Assembly: GCA_009746045.1 (NCBI GenBank)
Contig: RPFO01000858.1
Coordinates: forward strand, 1-64,000
Source of the DNA: Mesostigma viride
Taxonomy: Eukaryota > Streptophyta > Mesostigmatophyceae > Mesostigmatales > Mesostigmataceae
DNA: 64,000 bases
Direction of reading: 5' to 3'
Shown in pieces: positions 18,443-28,645 of the stretch. The first letter of the stretch is position 1. Each line of letters begins with the position of its first letter. The position numbers and the translations under genes were made by a program. Under the pieces are notes generated by a model. It worked only from the letters and a program-made list of their open reading frames with translations, was not told where the DNA came from and ran no database searches.

Positions 18443-20303
18443 CTGTCTGAGGCAACCCCTACACACCTTAATTCACCCAGGGGGAGGCCAGGTGCTCCAA
18501 TGCAGATTTTATATCTGGGCAACAAGAGGGTGATCTCCAGGTTCAGGGTGGCCCCAGGTCACCTGGAGAGGTACAGGTTCCTATGAAGACGTCCTTGACA
18601 GCTGGTGCAGCTGTAAGAATGTCTGACCCCATGCATCCTCGTGCTGGGCACGAGGGTGGACCTCTCATTTTGAGAGAAACCAATGTACAACCACAGAGGG
18701 GTGTGAAGGCCTCTGGTGGTATGCATGTGGTCCCTGCTGGCGGTCCAGGTGTTGGGCATGAGCAGGGTGACTCAGGCTCTGAGTCAGAACAGGATGGAAG
18801 TCAGCATGGTGATGCTGGACAACCTGACAGCACAGTCCTGACTGTGCCAGGGACTGCTTCCTCTGTGTACCAGGAGTTGGGTGCCCGAATCCACAACATG
18901 TTTGGGCATGCCACTTCTCTGTCAAACAACTTTGCCTTCCGTATGGGCAGGGCACCCCTTCTCAAGGCGTGTCAGCAAGCTGCCTCACGGTGTAAGTGCC
19001 AGTTGTCCTCCAACAAGCCCAGGAAATCACATGCCAAAGCTCTACCTCAGAGCATTGGTGATCTGCAGTGTGATATCCAACACATCAGGGGCATGCAACT
19101 GTTGGTGTGCGTGGACAGGTACACAAAATACAAGGTGCTGAGCATTTACCTTCTATGAAGAACAGGTACTTGCTGGCTGCCCTGCAGAATGTAAGAGCCA
19201 AGTTTCCTACCACAAGGATCCAGGTGGACATGCAGTTTCAGCATCTCAAGGGTGATCCTACCCTTCCTGAGTTGCTGGTTACACCTAGGGAGGCTCATGG
19301 GCAGCAGGGTGCTATCGAGAGGGCAATCCAGGAGGTCAAGAAATTGATCATCTCTGAAGACTGGGTACCCTTGTCTGCACCTGCACTTGTCAGGAGTGCA
19401 TGGCTGAGGAACGTGGAGCAGCAGCTGAACAGCAGGGTTAACTTCTACTATGATGGAGTTGCTGTCAGCCCAATGGGTCTATATCATGGCCTGTGCCCAC
19501 CACATGTGCTGGAGGGCTGGAAACATGCTGCACATGTCACCTTTGCCAAGCTGAGGGAGAAGGACCGGGGTTGGAAGATGCTGGAGCCACAAGTGGGTCA
19601 GAAGGTCCTAGCTTGGAAGGAACCTAGCCTTTATGGCAAACGTGGTAGCTGGAGTCCTGGGGTGGTTACCCAGGTTGATGAAGCTAGCCACGCATGCTTG
19701 GTCAGCATGGAGGACGAACCAAAGCATGTGCACCGGCTGAGTTGGTCATATGTCAAGCCTAACCTGATGAATGAGGGCAGTCAGGCACAAGGCTCACAGG
19801 ATCTGCAGGATTTTCAGGTCCCAAGTGACATCACTGACGCAACGACCACATCTGTTGCAGGGGAATCTGTCAGCCCTGGCCAGGTTGCAGAGGTACTTGT
19901 TGAACAGGCTGCAAGGTCAACAGCTGGGGAGTCAACTGTCAAGCCCAAGGCACTAACCAAGCCCAGGGGGACAAGTTTGGCTGGATTGATTGGGGCTCTA
20001 CAAAGAGCCAAGAAGCAGCCCAAGGTAGCCAAGCTCAGGTGGCATGGCAATCTGGGGCTGGACACTGCCTTAGAGGTAGACACTAATTCTCAGGTTTCCA
20101 TCATTGGGACCAGGGCTGCAGCAGGGTACAGCATGACTGAACCCAGCTATCAGTTTGTGTCTGACTTCAGTGGCGGGGTACACGTGAAGGTACTGGGTGA
20201 GGTATCTATTCCTATCCTTGGACAGGACACTGCATTTTGTGTCTTGGAGGGCTATCAGGACCTGCTCTTCTGGGGCAGAATTTCCTATGCCAGGATGGGG
20301 TAG
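18443..20303 (+). pseudogene. Element B: integrase and retropepsin-like domain, frameshifted
   Basis: After the gag TGA, a linker leads to an integrase finger with HNMFGH (about 18892) and a CKC pair (about 18990), then the first catalytic Asp in QCDIQH (about 19070). A T-run near 19150, one base short, shifts to the frame 19107-20303 with the second Asp in VDMQF (about 19225) and Glu in GAIERA (about 19315). An SH3/GPY-F-like C-terminus follows at about 19590-19750 (GKRGSW...PGV). The retropepsin-like domain starts at about 20060 with EVDTNSQVSIIG. A further one-base shift near 20260 separates its last strand (LLGQNFL), which is in the next frame. Confidence 0.82.
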
Positions 20304-21463
20304 TGATCACGTCCTCTCTCCTGACTAAGGAAGGGGCTGGTCAGGTCCCACTGATTAATTTCAGGACCACTCACCTATCACGTGCAGTAACCAGGACGGT
20401 TAAGCGTGTGCAAGTGTGCCAGGGGCAGGAGCCCTTGGTTGATGACCTCATATTGCCAGCTGCTAGTCATCCAAGCAGTTTGGGCATTGGTCCTCACTCA
20501 CTTGCTGGACACAGCCCTATCAACTACCAAGGCCTGGTGAAGCTCATGTCCTCTCCCATTATGTGTCCCCAGGTCACACTGGGTCTGATTAAATCTGGGG
20601 AGGACTGGATCTCCAAGAAATGCGTGGAACCTGTCAATGACCTGCCTCCTGCACGACGTCTACTCAAGCTCAAGTTTGTCATCAAGATGAAGGAGGTGGA
20701 CGGGGTCAAGGTACCACATGTCAGGCCAGTGCTGAATGAGTTCAAGGGTACTGGTGAGTGCACTGCTGAGGAGTTGTATACCCCTGGCATGCTGCATGAC
20801 ACTTGGAGGCTGCTGCTGTGTGTATTTCTAGGCCTTCTCAACAAGGGCTTGGACTATGGCTCAGTGGTGGTAGACTTCAAGAGGGCATTTCTGGAGGGGG
20901 ATGCAGATGTGGCACAGGAAAAGTGGGAGGGCAAGACGCCTTTCTATGTCAGGGTGCCTGCTGTATGGAAAAGGGACATTCACACTGAGTTCCTTAAAAT
21001 CCTCAAGGGCCTGGAGGGCCTGAGGTCAAGTCCAATAATCTGGAGGGAGACTCTCAACCGTTTCCTGAAGGAGCATTGCAACTTGAAGGTCTCTCCTGTA
21101 GACCCCTGTCTGTTTCTGGGGCAATGGGAAGGCCTACCAGTGTATGCTTCGCTGCACGGGGATGACCTACATCTGATAGCTCCCACGTCGTGGCTTAAGG
21201 AGCTGATCTCCATCATTAAGTCCAAGTTTCCTCTGGGTAGGGAGCAATGGCAGGTGGAGAATGAGCCTCTGCTGTTTGTGGGCATGGAGGCCACACTGGT
21301 GAAGAAGGGGGGGAGTGGCGTATGCTGCTGGTGGGGGGCAATGATTATCAAGAGACCCTCATTAGCAAGCTTCCTCCAACCATCACACAGGCACTGTGTC
21401 CTATGGTCAGGGGCATGGTTGCTTGGGTGGCAGGCATTTCCAGGCCAGACCTTATGGTCATAG
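20237..21463 (+). pseudogene. Element B: end of protease-like domain and copia-type RT
   Basis: The frame carries LLGQNFL, the C-terminal retropepsin-like strand, then RT: LKLKFVIKMKEVDG (about 20665), a VRPV block, VDFKRAFLEGD (about 20870), GLEGLRSSPIIW (about 21012, equivalent to the copia GLKQAPRAW block), and LHGDDLHLI (about 21151) as the catalytic DD box. At a G7 run (21307-21313) the coding frame moves by one base, so the last part of this ORF to 21463 is out of frame. RT copies the RNA genome inside the particle. Confidence 0.87.
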
Positions 21464-22065
21464 CCAGGTTGCCTGATGACATGCTGGTGGAGCTAGGGTC
21501 TGCCAAGGTGGCTGATCAGGTCAGGGCTTCATCTGGCATTCTGTTGTCTGCAGTGGATTTATCACAACCCATTTGCATGGAGCTGTATGTGGATAGCTCA
21601 ATGGACAGCAGGCAGGTCTCCAAGGTCAGGGGCAGGGCTGCAGGGCTCTTTGTGCTCAGACAGGAAGGCCTGGGGAGTTTGGTGAGCTGGTTTAGTCGCC
21701 TGCACAAACGGGTGGCTGTCAGCAGTGATGTGGCAGAATGCAGGGCTATTTGTGAAGGCATTCACACAAGCCTTTATCTGAAGGAGTTGCTTCATCAGAT
21801 GACTTCTAACACTCCTTGGCCACTTCAGGTTACCACTCTTCTAAAAACAGACTCCATGGGGATGGTGCAGTTTGTGCACAGGCAGATGGCCAGAAGTAGG
21901 GACTTGGATTATCTCCTTCTTAAGGAATTGTCCTCCTTGGCCAATATTGAGCATATCCCTGGGGTTGACAATCCTGCTGATGCTTTGACCAAGCTAGTGC
22001 AGAAGGCAGCAGTGCAATACAAGGTTCTTCAGTCTCTGATGGACCCATCTCAGCAAGCTGTCTAA
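21322..22065 (+). CDS. Element B: RT thumb/connection and RNase H
   Basis: This frame continues Pol after the G7 frameshift. It has the connection region and an RNase H domain with LYVDSSMD (first Asp, about 21585), AECRAI (Glu, about 21737), KTDSMG (Asp, about 21847) and NPADALTK (Asp, about 21970). This is the copia order and motif set. RNase H removes the RNA template during reverse transcription. The frame ends cleanly at 22065. Confidence 0.88.
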   Translation: MLLVGGNDYQETLISKLPPTITQALCPMVRGMVAWVAGISRPDLMVIARLPDDMLVELGSAKVADQVRASSGILLSAVDLSQPICMELYVDSSMDSRQVSKVRGRAAGLFVLRQEGLGSLVSWFSRLHKRVAVSSDVAECRAICEGIHTSLYLKELLHQMTSNTPWPLQVTTLLKTDSMGMVQFVHRQMARSRDLDYLLLKELSSLANIEHIPGVDNPADALTKLVQKAAVQYKVLQSLMDPSQQAV

Positions 22066-23014
22066 GCTGGTGCCTGGTTATAGGGCATTGGAGAGCAGAT
22101 TGTGTGGTAGTGTCAGCATTGTGACTGGCATAATACCTGTATTTTAGTCTGTACTAAGGCTCATGGACCATGGTACACTCACTCTGATTTTAATCAGGAT
22201 ACAGCCAGGTTTTGGCTGGGGTTCATGCTGTTGACTACACAAGGTTGACAGGTCCATTACAGACCATGTATTCTATTTTAAAAGAAATGTATATTTGTAC
22301 ATACTTCTCACAATGGTCTGGGAACCTTTATTCTGGGGTTTATAGGGCGGGGTTCGATTCCCTGGTATTATGTTTCTACAAGCTGGCCTGTTCAGGTGTT
22401 TGCCTGTTCAGACTTCCCTAGTTCCCCAGGGCAGGATTTAATTGTTGCCTATGTGTTTCATTTTGTCATTTGTTTGCTGTGGCAGTTTACCATCTGGCAA
22501 GTAGACGGGCGCCGTAAGACGGGCGCCAATAGACCCCTGTTGAGAGAATGACAGGCAAACTATTGTAATACGCCTTACTTTGTCAAGTGGTATTTTAATT
22601 GTCATGGATTTATTGTACTTATATTGAATATGTACTGGGTTTTATGGGATTAGTATCTGGGATTAATGTAACTCACCGCCAGAAGGTCATTGTACTGGAG
22701 GCTCTACCGAGGTGATGGGATTAATTCCTGGAGAAGACCTCATAGAATTAACCTGTATGTATTTAATTTTGTGTGTTCTAATATCTGGTGGTACTCTGTA
22801 ATGCCACTTCCATAGGTTTTTATCCATTTCTCATGGAATGGTTTTCCCTGTGGCAGATCTGTTTCTTTTCCAGTTCCTTAAAAGAAAAGGCTGGGGGAAT
22901 GGCAATGGCCATTAAAGACATCTGTTCAAGCTTCAAGCTGGAGTGAAGGACATTTCAAGCTACTTCAAGGGTCCCTGGCAGGGGATGTGATCCCTAAAGA
23001 AAAGAAGGGATTGG
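22066..23014 (+). other. Element B 3' untranslated region and polypurine tract
   Basis: Noncoding. GGTTCGATTCC at 22351-22361 sits in a short stem that resembles a tRNA T-arm or B box, and a related sequence is in D at 55686-55696. Two GGGCGCC motifs (22507-22513, 22521-22527) also have a counterpart pair in D. The purine tract AAAGAAAAGAAGGGATTGG just before 23015 is the likely primer for plus-strand synthesis. Confidence 0.65.
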
Positions 23015-23517
23015 AGTTAACGTAAAGGATTTACGTTAGATGGATAGAGATTGTTACGCTCTTTCCAACGGCACCTTGAACGCCTCATTTGGTTAAGGAA
23101 CGTAAAAGTTATGACGTTTCCTAGGCTGTGCCGACAGTACCCGGCGCGCCACTGTGGGCGCGTACGGACACAGGATGTACAAGTGTCACTTTGATAGTCC
23201 GCAGGACGTTGACAGGACTTGTACAGGACTTGATGGTCAATTGATAGGTAGGCGTGCTGTAGCGCGCCAGGACCTATGAGACAATTGATGCTGAGTAGTG
23301 TACGGATAGATCCACAGGACTAGCCGTATGGACAATTGATAGATCTGCGCGCCAAAGGCGTGCCAGAGTCTGTGTAATCAATTGATTGACAGTTCAGCTG
23401 TGACAGTACAGCTGAATACTTGGACGCGTCCCTAGCAACCTATATGTGTGACTTGGTAGCTCTAGGACGCTAGTTCTTGCGTGCACGCTCTCTTGGCACT
23501 GCGACCCTGTCGCCTGT
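23015..23517 (+). repeat. 3' LTR of element B, first part
   Basis: Starts AGTTAACGTAAAGG and matches the 5' LTR, without the T1 insertion. Element C1 interrupts it after CCTGT (23513-23517). Confidence 0.93.
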
Positions 23518-23862
23518 AGTTAAAGCCCGACCGGCCCAGCTATGGCGGTCGGTCACGTTGAGCTTGGGATAAGGTGAACACAGAGAACTACCGTCGGAGC
23601 TGGCCCACCACTGGTTTATGTCTTAGCCAGCAAACCCTATCCGGTTAGCCGTAACCGTGGGACAAGCTAGCCGTCCGTACTGACCCGGATAAGGCCCCGG
23701 ACTGGGGCCTAGGTGGCGCCGGCCCTAGGCGCCGCCCTTAGACCGGTCGCCCGCATCGGACCGCCGGATTATAGCCGGCGGCTGAGCGGACGCTAGCGGA
23801 TGGCGTGCGGACGGACATGGAGAACTCAGAGCCAGATCCTAGGGCTCTAGAGTTACTCAACT
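23518..23862 (-). repeat. 3' LTR of element C1
   Basis: The 345-bp LTR differs from 31386-31730 at one position by eye (near 23820). It contains the exact hairpin CCGCCGG-7 nt-CCGGCGG at 23761-23781, whose loop on the element strand reads CTATAAT. Confidence 0.95.
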
Positions 23863-24239
23863 CCGACATACTCTTTTGTTCTTTGATTAATTATCAAAAT
23901 AATTACATCAAATGCAGATCATACAAAACCCTCTAAGGTAGGGAACTCAAGGGGGCCTCAAGGCCGTCAAAATCACCACGGTATCGACCCGCGCCCTTGT
24001 GATCACACATGAATAGTGATGTAATAAGTAGCGAGCAAAAAACAACTATGCCACCAGACAAAAGGTGACCCATTTATTAGGACCAGTGACCCGCCGACGG
24101 GCCCAAGGCACCGTCCAACGTGGCTAGGGGATGGTCATGACAAGCAAAAAAACTACCACCATGATATTCGTGAATGCTAGCAACACAGGGTGAGTTATGG
24201 CTGTATTCATAAAGCGCGTGAGCCGTAACCCTGTGTGGC
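23863..24239 (-). other. Element C1 3' untranslated region
   Basis: Noncoding DNA between the RNase H stop (24240) and the 3' LTR, shared with C2 (34226-34602) with a few differences. On the - strand, CAAAGAACAAAAGAG lies about 10 bases before the LTR and may be a weak polypurine tract. Confidence 0.6.
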
Positions 24240-25070
24240 TCACGGGTGTTGCATCGTCATGCGCTTGCGCAACACTGCGTACTGCGGGGCAGCCTCCCGC
24301 GCCTCCTTGGTGAGTGCATCCGCGGGATTGAGTTCATCCGCGATGTGCTGGAGACGCGTGACGCAGGAGGCCGCCTCAGCGAGTACGAGGTAATCAACGT
24401 CCTGTGACCGCGCATAGGGATTGTCAAGGAAGGCCAAACAACTTTGTGAGTCAGTGTGCACCGTGCTAGTCCAGTGAAGAGTGAACCCACACGAGCCAAA
24501 TACCCAACCCAGCAAGTACCGCAGCCACATGCCATGTGAGATAGCTGAAACAATGCCCCGGCATTCAGCCGTGTTGGGGCTAGTGGCAATGCGGCTGTGC
24601 AAGCGCGAGTACCAATCTAACAACATGCCAGGCTGGCCCTCATTGCTGATAAAGAACAGCGCCCCCATGCGGGCCCGCACTTGGCTGACTGTGCGCGTCT
24701 CTAGATTAGCATCTGTCACTATCTCGAGGTGCACCGGCTGTGAGCAATCAAGCCCACGAAGCACAATGCCGGGCGTCATGGCCAGCTGCCGCCGAACATG
24801 AATGGACCCTAGTCCTTCCAGCACATCATCGGGCAGGCGAGCGAGCACTGCCAAATCAGGTGCCACCGTGTCCGCCAACCACCCGAGCTTGCCCTTAACC
24901 GAGGGCCCATGGGTTGCCAACAGCGGGGACGGGAGGTTGGCCAGCAGGTCAACCACATAGTTGCGGCTATCCTGCATGTGCATGACCCATTCGCCAGAAC
25001 GCGAATCCCGCTGCAACGTAGACTGCACGCCGCAAAATACCACGGGTTTACCCTCCTCATGATCCACCGC
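24240..25070 (-). pseudogene. Element C1: C-terminal RT and RNase H fragment
   Basis: This open frame on the - strand is the 3' end of Pol, cut from the rest by the retroposon at 25071-27116. It reads the RT C-terminal region (VFCGVQSTL) and RNase H with EIVTDANLETRTV (Asp), AECRGIV (Glu), HTDSQS (Asp) and NPADALTK (Asp). It matches the intact C2 sequence at 34603-35433 nearly base for base. The ATG-like start at 25067 is fortuitous. Confidence 0.9.
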
Positions 25071-25249
25071 ACGGCAACGAAAATGGCTGACGGCGGTATG
25101 GCTGACGGCGGAGTTCAGATCTTTTGCATCTGAGCCCCAAATTCGGTCAGACCACTCGCATTCGATGCGCTTTTTTGAGACGCACCCGCCAGTATAATCG
25201 GTTACGGCTGAAACGCAGTATTGCGGAAGTTATCACGTGACAGGCAGCT

Positions 25250-26613
25250 ATGACGACCTCTAAAGCAAAACGGGGTTTGGAAAAGGAGCTTACCGGCTCC
25301 CAGCCCAACCCGCTCGCCATCGTTCTTGCCCAGCCGCCTGGGCTCGCCAACCCACCGCCAGCAGCCCCATCGCCCAGCGCCTCGCCTGAGCCCAAGAAAC
25401 CCTGCCACGCTCGCAACTGGAGCAAGTTCCTCCCCGGCGACCGACGCTTCGGCTGGACCGTGTGGCAAGAATTGTCGCCGCAGGAATGCATTGAGGTTCT
25501 CCAGTTCCTCGAACAGGAGCGGAAGCTCTTCGTGCCCAAGGGGGGGCGGCTATCGACTACAATGGAGACATGTCCTGGCTCTATGCTTTGGACGAAGTAC
25601 AACAACGCCTGATTATCTTGACCAGCCAATTCCAGAGCCACCTCTCCGACCTCACCCGCACGCTCCGCACCCCAGCCCCCGCACAGCCGGCAGCCCCATC
25701 GGCTTCCTCCCTCTGCAAGGATGACCTCCGCGCAGTGCTGGAGGAGCACGTGACCTGGCCGCTGGCCGAGCAGCTGACATCGCTGAACACCACGCTCAAC
25801 AAGGTCGAGGCCCGGGTCTCCAACGTGGAAACCAAGGTCGTCCACAAGCTCCAACCCCAGTTCACGGCTCTACACACCGCGGAGCAGGCTTCGGAAAAGC
25901 ATGCTACACTTGTCTCTCGCCTTAACCAGGTGGAGGGAAAGTGTGGCGTGCTCCTGAAGAAGCTTGAGGCCATCACCGCCCACACCGAGGCCCTGGCCAC
26001 ACAGGTCCCCAAGATAGCGGAGCAGACGGCCACCATTGCATCCCAGCCACCCCGGCAGGATGCTGGCGACCTCCCGCCGCTCTCCTACGCGGACCTGCTG
26101 CGGTCAGCGACCGCCTCCACCACCGACGCCATCGCCACAAAGCTCCAGGAGCTGGAGAACCACCGCCAGGCCCAGCAACGGGAGGTCACCGACCGCGCTC
26201 GCCGCGAGTGCCGAGTGGTGCTACGTCGCTTCCCCCAGAAGCCAGGTGAGACGTCAACCTCTCTTGCTGACGAGCTCAAGAACCAGCTTCTTACCCTCAT
26301 GGGCCTGGTAGGTGAGGTAGCACTGAGCGGGTGCCACCGCCTTCCCCACTCACGGGACAAGGCGGCTCCCCCACCAGTCCTCCTCACCTTCCCCTCCCCT
26401 GAGGATAAGCAGCGGTTCCTCTCTCGTCGCAAGCGGTTGCACGACCTCACCTGGACGCTGGATGACGACCTCACCCCCGCTCAGCAACAGCAGCGACGCG
26501 ACCTGTGGCCGGAATACCTCCGCCATAAGCAGGACCCCCAGAAGCCCAAGGTGTACTGGAGGGGCGGGGACCTGATGATCAACCACAAGATGTGGACGCC
26601 CCCAGCGGGCTAG
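25250..26613 (+). pseudogene. L1-like ORF1 protein (RNA-binding), one frameshift
   Basis: Two overlapping frames (25250-25612; 25570-26613) join if the G7 run at about 25542-25548 is one base longer. The N-terminal part is Pro-rich with a conserved WSKFLPGDRRFGW-type segment. The second frame holds a helical, coiled-coil-like stretch (about 25730-26080), an RRM-like region with RVVLRRFP and PVLLTFPSPEDK (about 26205-26420), and a C-terminal domain with LTPAQQQQRRDLWPEYL (about 26465-26605). This is the coiled coil-RRM-CTD layout of L1 ORF1p, a nucleic-acid chaperone that coats LINE RNA. The identification is by architecture only. Confidence 0.75.
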
Positions 26614-27116
26614 AATAGCAATAGCCCTAGATTGTAACCCTTGGCGTCACTGCCGCTAAGGCAGCCATGCCTAGACTATTTGCCTAGCTGTGCCAACACA
26701 CCTAGTCACGTGCCGCCAACGCACGGTCCACCACCAGCCATAGCCTAGTACAGCCATGCTACGCCCTGGCTATGTTTAGCCAAGCCATGCCTATAATGGG
26801 ACCCCCCCATGGATGTTGCATTAAGAATTTAGCCATGCTATGCCATGCAGAGAGATGCTCTCTGTCGAGCAGCCATGTCCTAGCTCTTGTATAGCCATGC
26901 TGATCTTCCTCCCTCACAGGCATGCTCCCCCCCTTACCCGGGCATAGCGTGATAGACCATGAGGGTGCAGGTGCCCTGGTGCACCTAGAGCAAGGGTAGC
27001 TTACATTCCCACCCTTGCATGAAGTAGCCTAGGATGTATTAAAAGCCATATGCCCCTTCTCAGGGATATGCGCTACATTGACTCCCAACGGAGCGATGTT
27101 GATAATTAATTAATTA
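26614..27116 (+). other. 3' region and TAAT tail of the ORF1-only retroposon
   Basis: Noncoding, with many GCCATGCTA-like words. It ends in a small stem (CGCT...AGCG) around GACTCCCAACGG, followed by GATAATTAATTAATTAAT. Related stem-plus-tail endings occur at 44210-44265 and 44980-45034. Confidence 0.65.
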
Positions 27117-27128
27117 ATGATCCACCGC

Positions 27129-28645
27129 CCTGCCCAGGGGAAACTTAGCCGCCACTGCAGCAAGAAACTGTGTAGCAAAGGTGCGAGGTGCCACCAGCTT
27201 GAAGTCATCGCCATGCCACACGAAGAGGGCTGGCTCGCCAGGGACGCCGGTGGGGACCACAAAGAAGTTAGGATCCGCGCGATGGTACGTGGCCCCTAAG
27301 CTCTGCAAGACCTCCTCCGCGGAAATGCGGAAGATGATGGGAGAGCTCTGCAGCCCCTCCACCCCTGTCAACAGCTCGATATACTCGCTGCCAATGGTGC
27401 CATCCTGCCAGACCACCGGGACCTTCACCACGTAGCGGGTGCCTTGCCATGTTTGCTGCGCGACCCCAGCGTCGCTGTGGAGGAATGCCCGCTGAAAGTC
27501 ACCGCACCACATCCCGTAGTCCTTGCCCGCGTTCCGCTTGCCCAAGTAGATGACCGTCAGTAGCCGATGCGAAACATGGTTGAGCCCAGGGGTATAAAGA
27601 TCCTTGGCATCCAGCGGGGAGGACCCCTTCGTCTCCGTGACCACGGGCCTTACCCGGAACACCACCGAAGAGTTGGTCTCGTCCGGCTTGTAGGTGAGCA
27701 CGAACTTCAACCGCAACCGCGTGGCCCCGGCTGGCACACTCTCCAATCCTCGGTAGACCTCGCGCTCTCGCCACTGCTCCTTGGCTCGAATGAACGCGTC
27801 GCGCCACAAAGCAAACTTGAGAGGATCTTGACAGTCCAGGACAAGTTGCTCCCACGTCACAGGGCTATCCGCCGCCAGTGAGTGTGAGTGGAGGCCGAAG
27901 CTGCGCGGGTGCCAATCCTGAGGCTGAATGATGGACTGGACGAGCGGCGGTGTGGAAAACGCCGCCATCGGTAAGCGCCGCACGACGCCGGGCTGCCCGA
28001 CCACCACCCCCAATGGAGCGTGGTACTCGCGAAGCGGGATGCTGCCCACCCCCGCGACTGACAGCAAGTCAGCGGACACTGAGAACCCCGGGTATGATAC
28101 GAAAGGTTCGCCCAGCAAGGCCACATCCTCGTAGCCATCCACGACGTGAAACGGCGTGTCAATGCCCAACACCGGCAGCACCACCATCCCGGTAACTTGA
28201 TATGCCGAAGTGCCTGCAAAGTCGGTCACCGATTTGTACGGCGACTCTAGCACTGGATACAGGGTGGCTGCCCGACGAGAGATAATAGACACGGATGCTT
28301 GCGTGTCCACAGCCACCAGCTGCCACGGTCTACACGTAGGAAACAAGGCTGACTTAACCGGCCTGACCCCCTGTGAGAGAGTTTTGACCTGAGCCACCCC
28401 TGATGCAGCTTTCGCTTTAAGCGCCTGAGCACGCCACAAGGCCGTGACCGTTGAAGCCAGGTCCCTAGGTGGGCGAGGCGCATGGGCAGGACCCTGACCC
28501 TCCGGCGAGGCCACGCTAGGCGGGCCTCCCACATTATCCGTGGCTAGCACAGGAGGTGAGTCACTACGTGCACTAGGTCCCGTCAAACCCACCCCATCCT
28601 CATCCCACCCATCCACGGGGTCATATTGGGGCCCAGGGGAGGGGG
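27129..28645 (-). pseudogene. Element C1: retropepsin-like domain and RT (5' part)
   Basis: On the - strand this frame enters after a poly-G tract that has eight G where C2 has nine (36946-36954), which separates it from the gag-integrase frame. It holds the retropepsin-like domain at about 28330-28060 (AVDTQASVSIIS ... ALLGEPFVSYPG). RT follows with LRLKFVLTYK (about 27715), CGDFQRAFLHSD (about 27510), GVEGLQSSPIIF (about 27350) and FVWHGDD (about 27220). The frame is then cut by the retroposon at 27128. The active site reads DTQ, not DTG or DSG. Confidence 0.88.

Larger units (their letters stand above)
25071..27116 (+). mobile_element. L1-type retroposon carrying ORF1 only (HAL1-like)
   Basis: A 2,046-bp insertion interrupts the RT of C1. 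The 12-bp duplication ATGATCCACCGC lies at 25059-25070 and 27117-27128, and C2 shows the empty site at about 35430. It has a 5' region with a tandem ATGGCTGACGGCGG, an L1-ORF1-like gene, a noncoding 3' region and a (TAAT)n tail. There is no endonuclease or RT ORF, and the element is complete at its 5' end or nearly so. It therefore resembles half-L1 (HAL1) elements, moved by another LINE's machinery. Confidence 0.85.

Noticed and set aside
22330-22372. Possible tRNA gene in the 3' region of B (T-arm-like GGTTCGATTCC)
   Set aside because: No matching acceptor strand or anticodon arm is found at the right distance upstream. I kept it only as a conserved motif.
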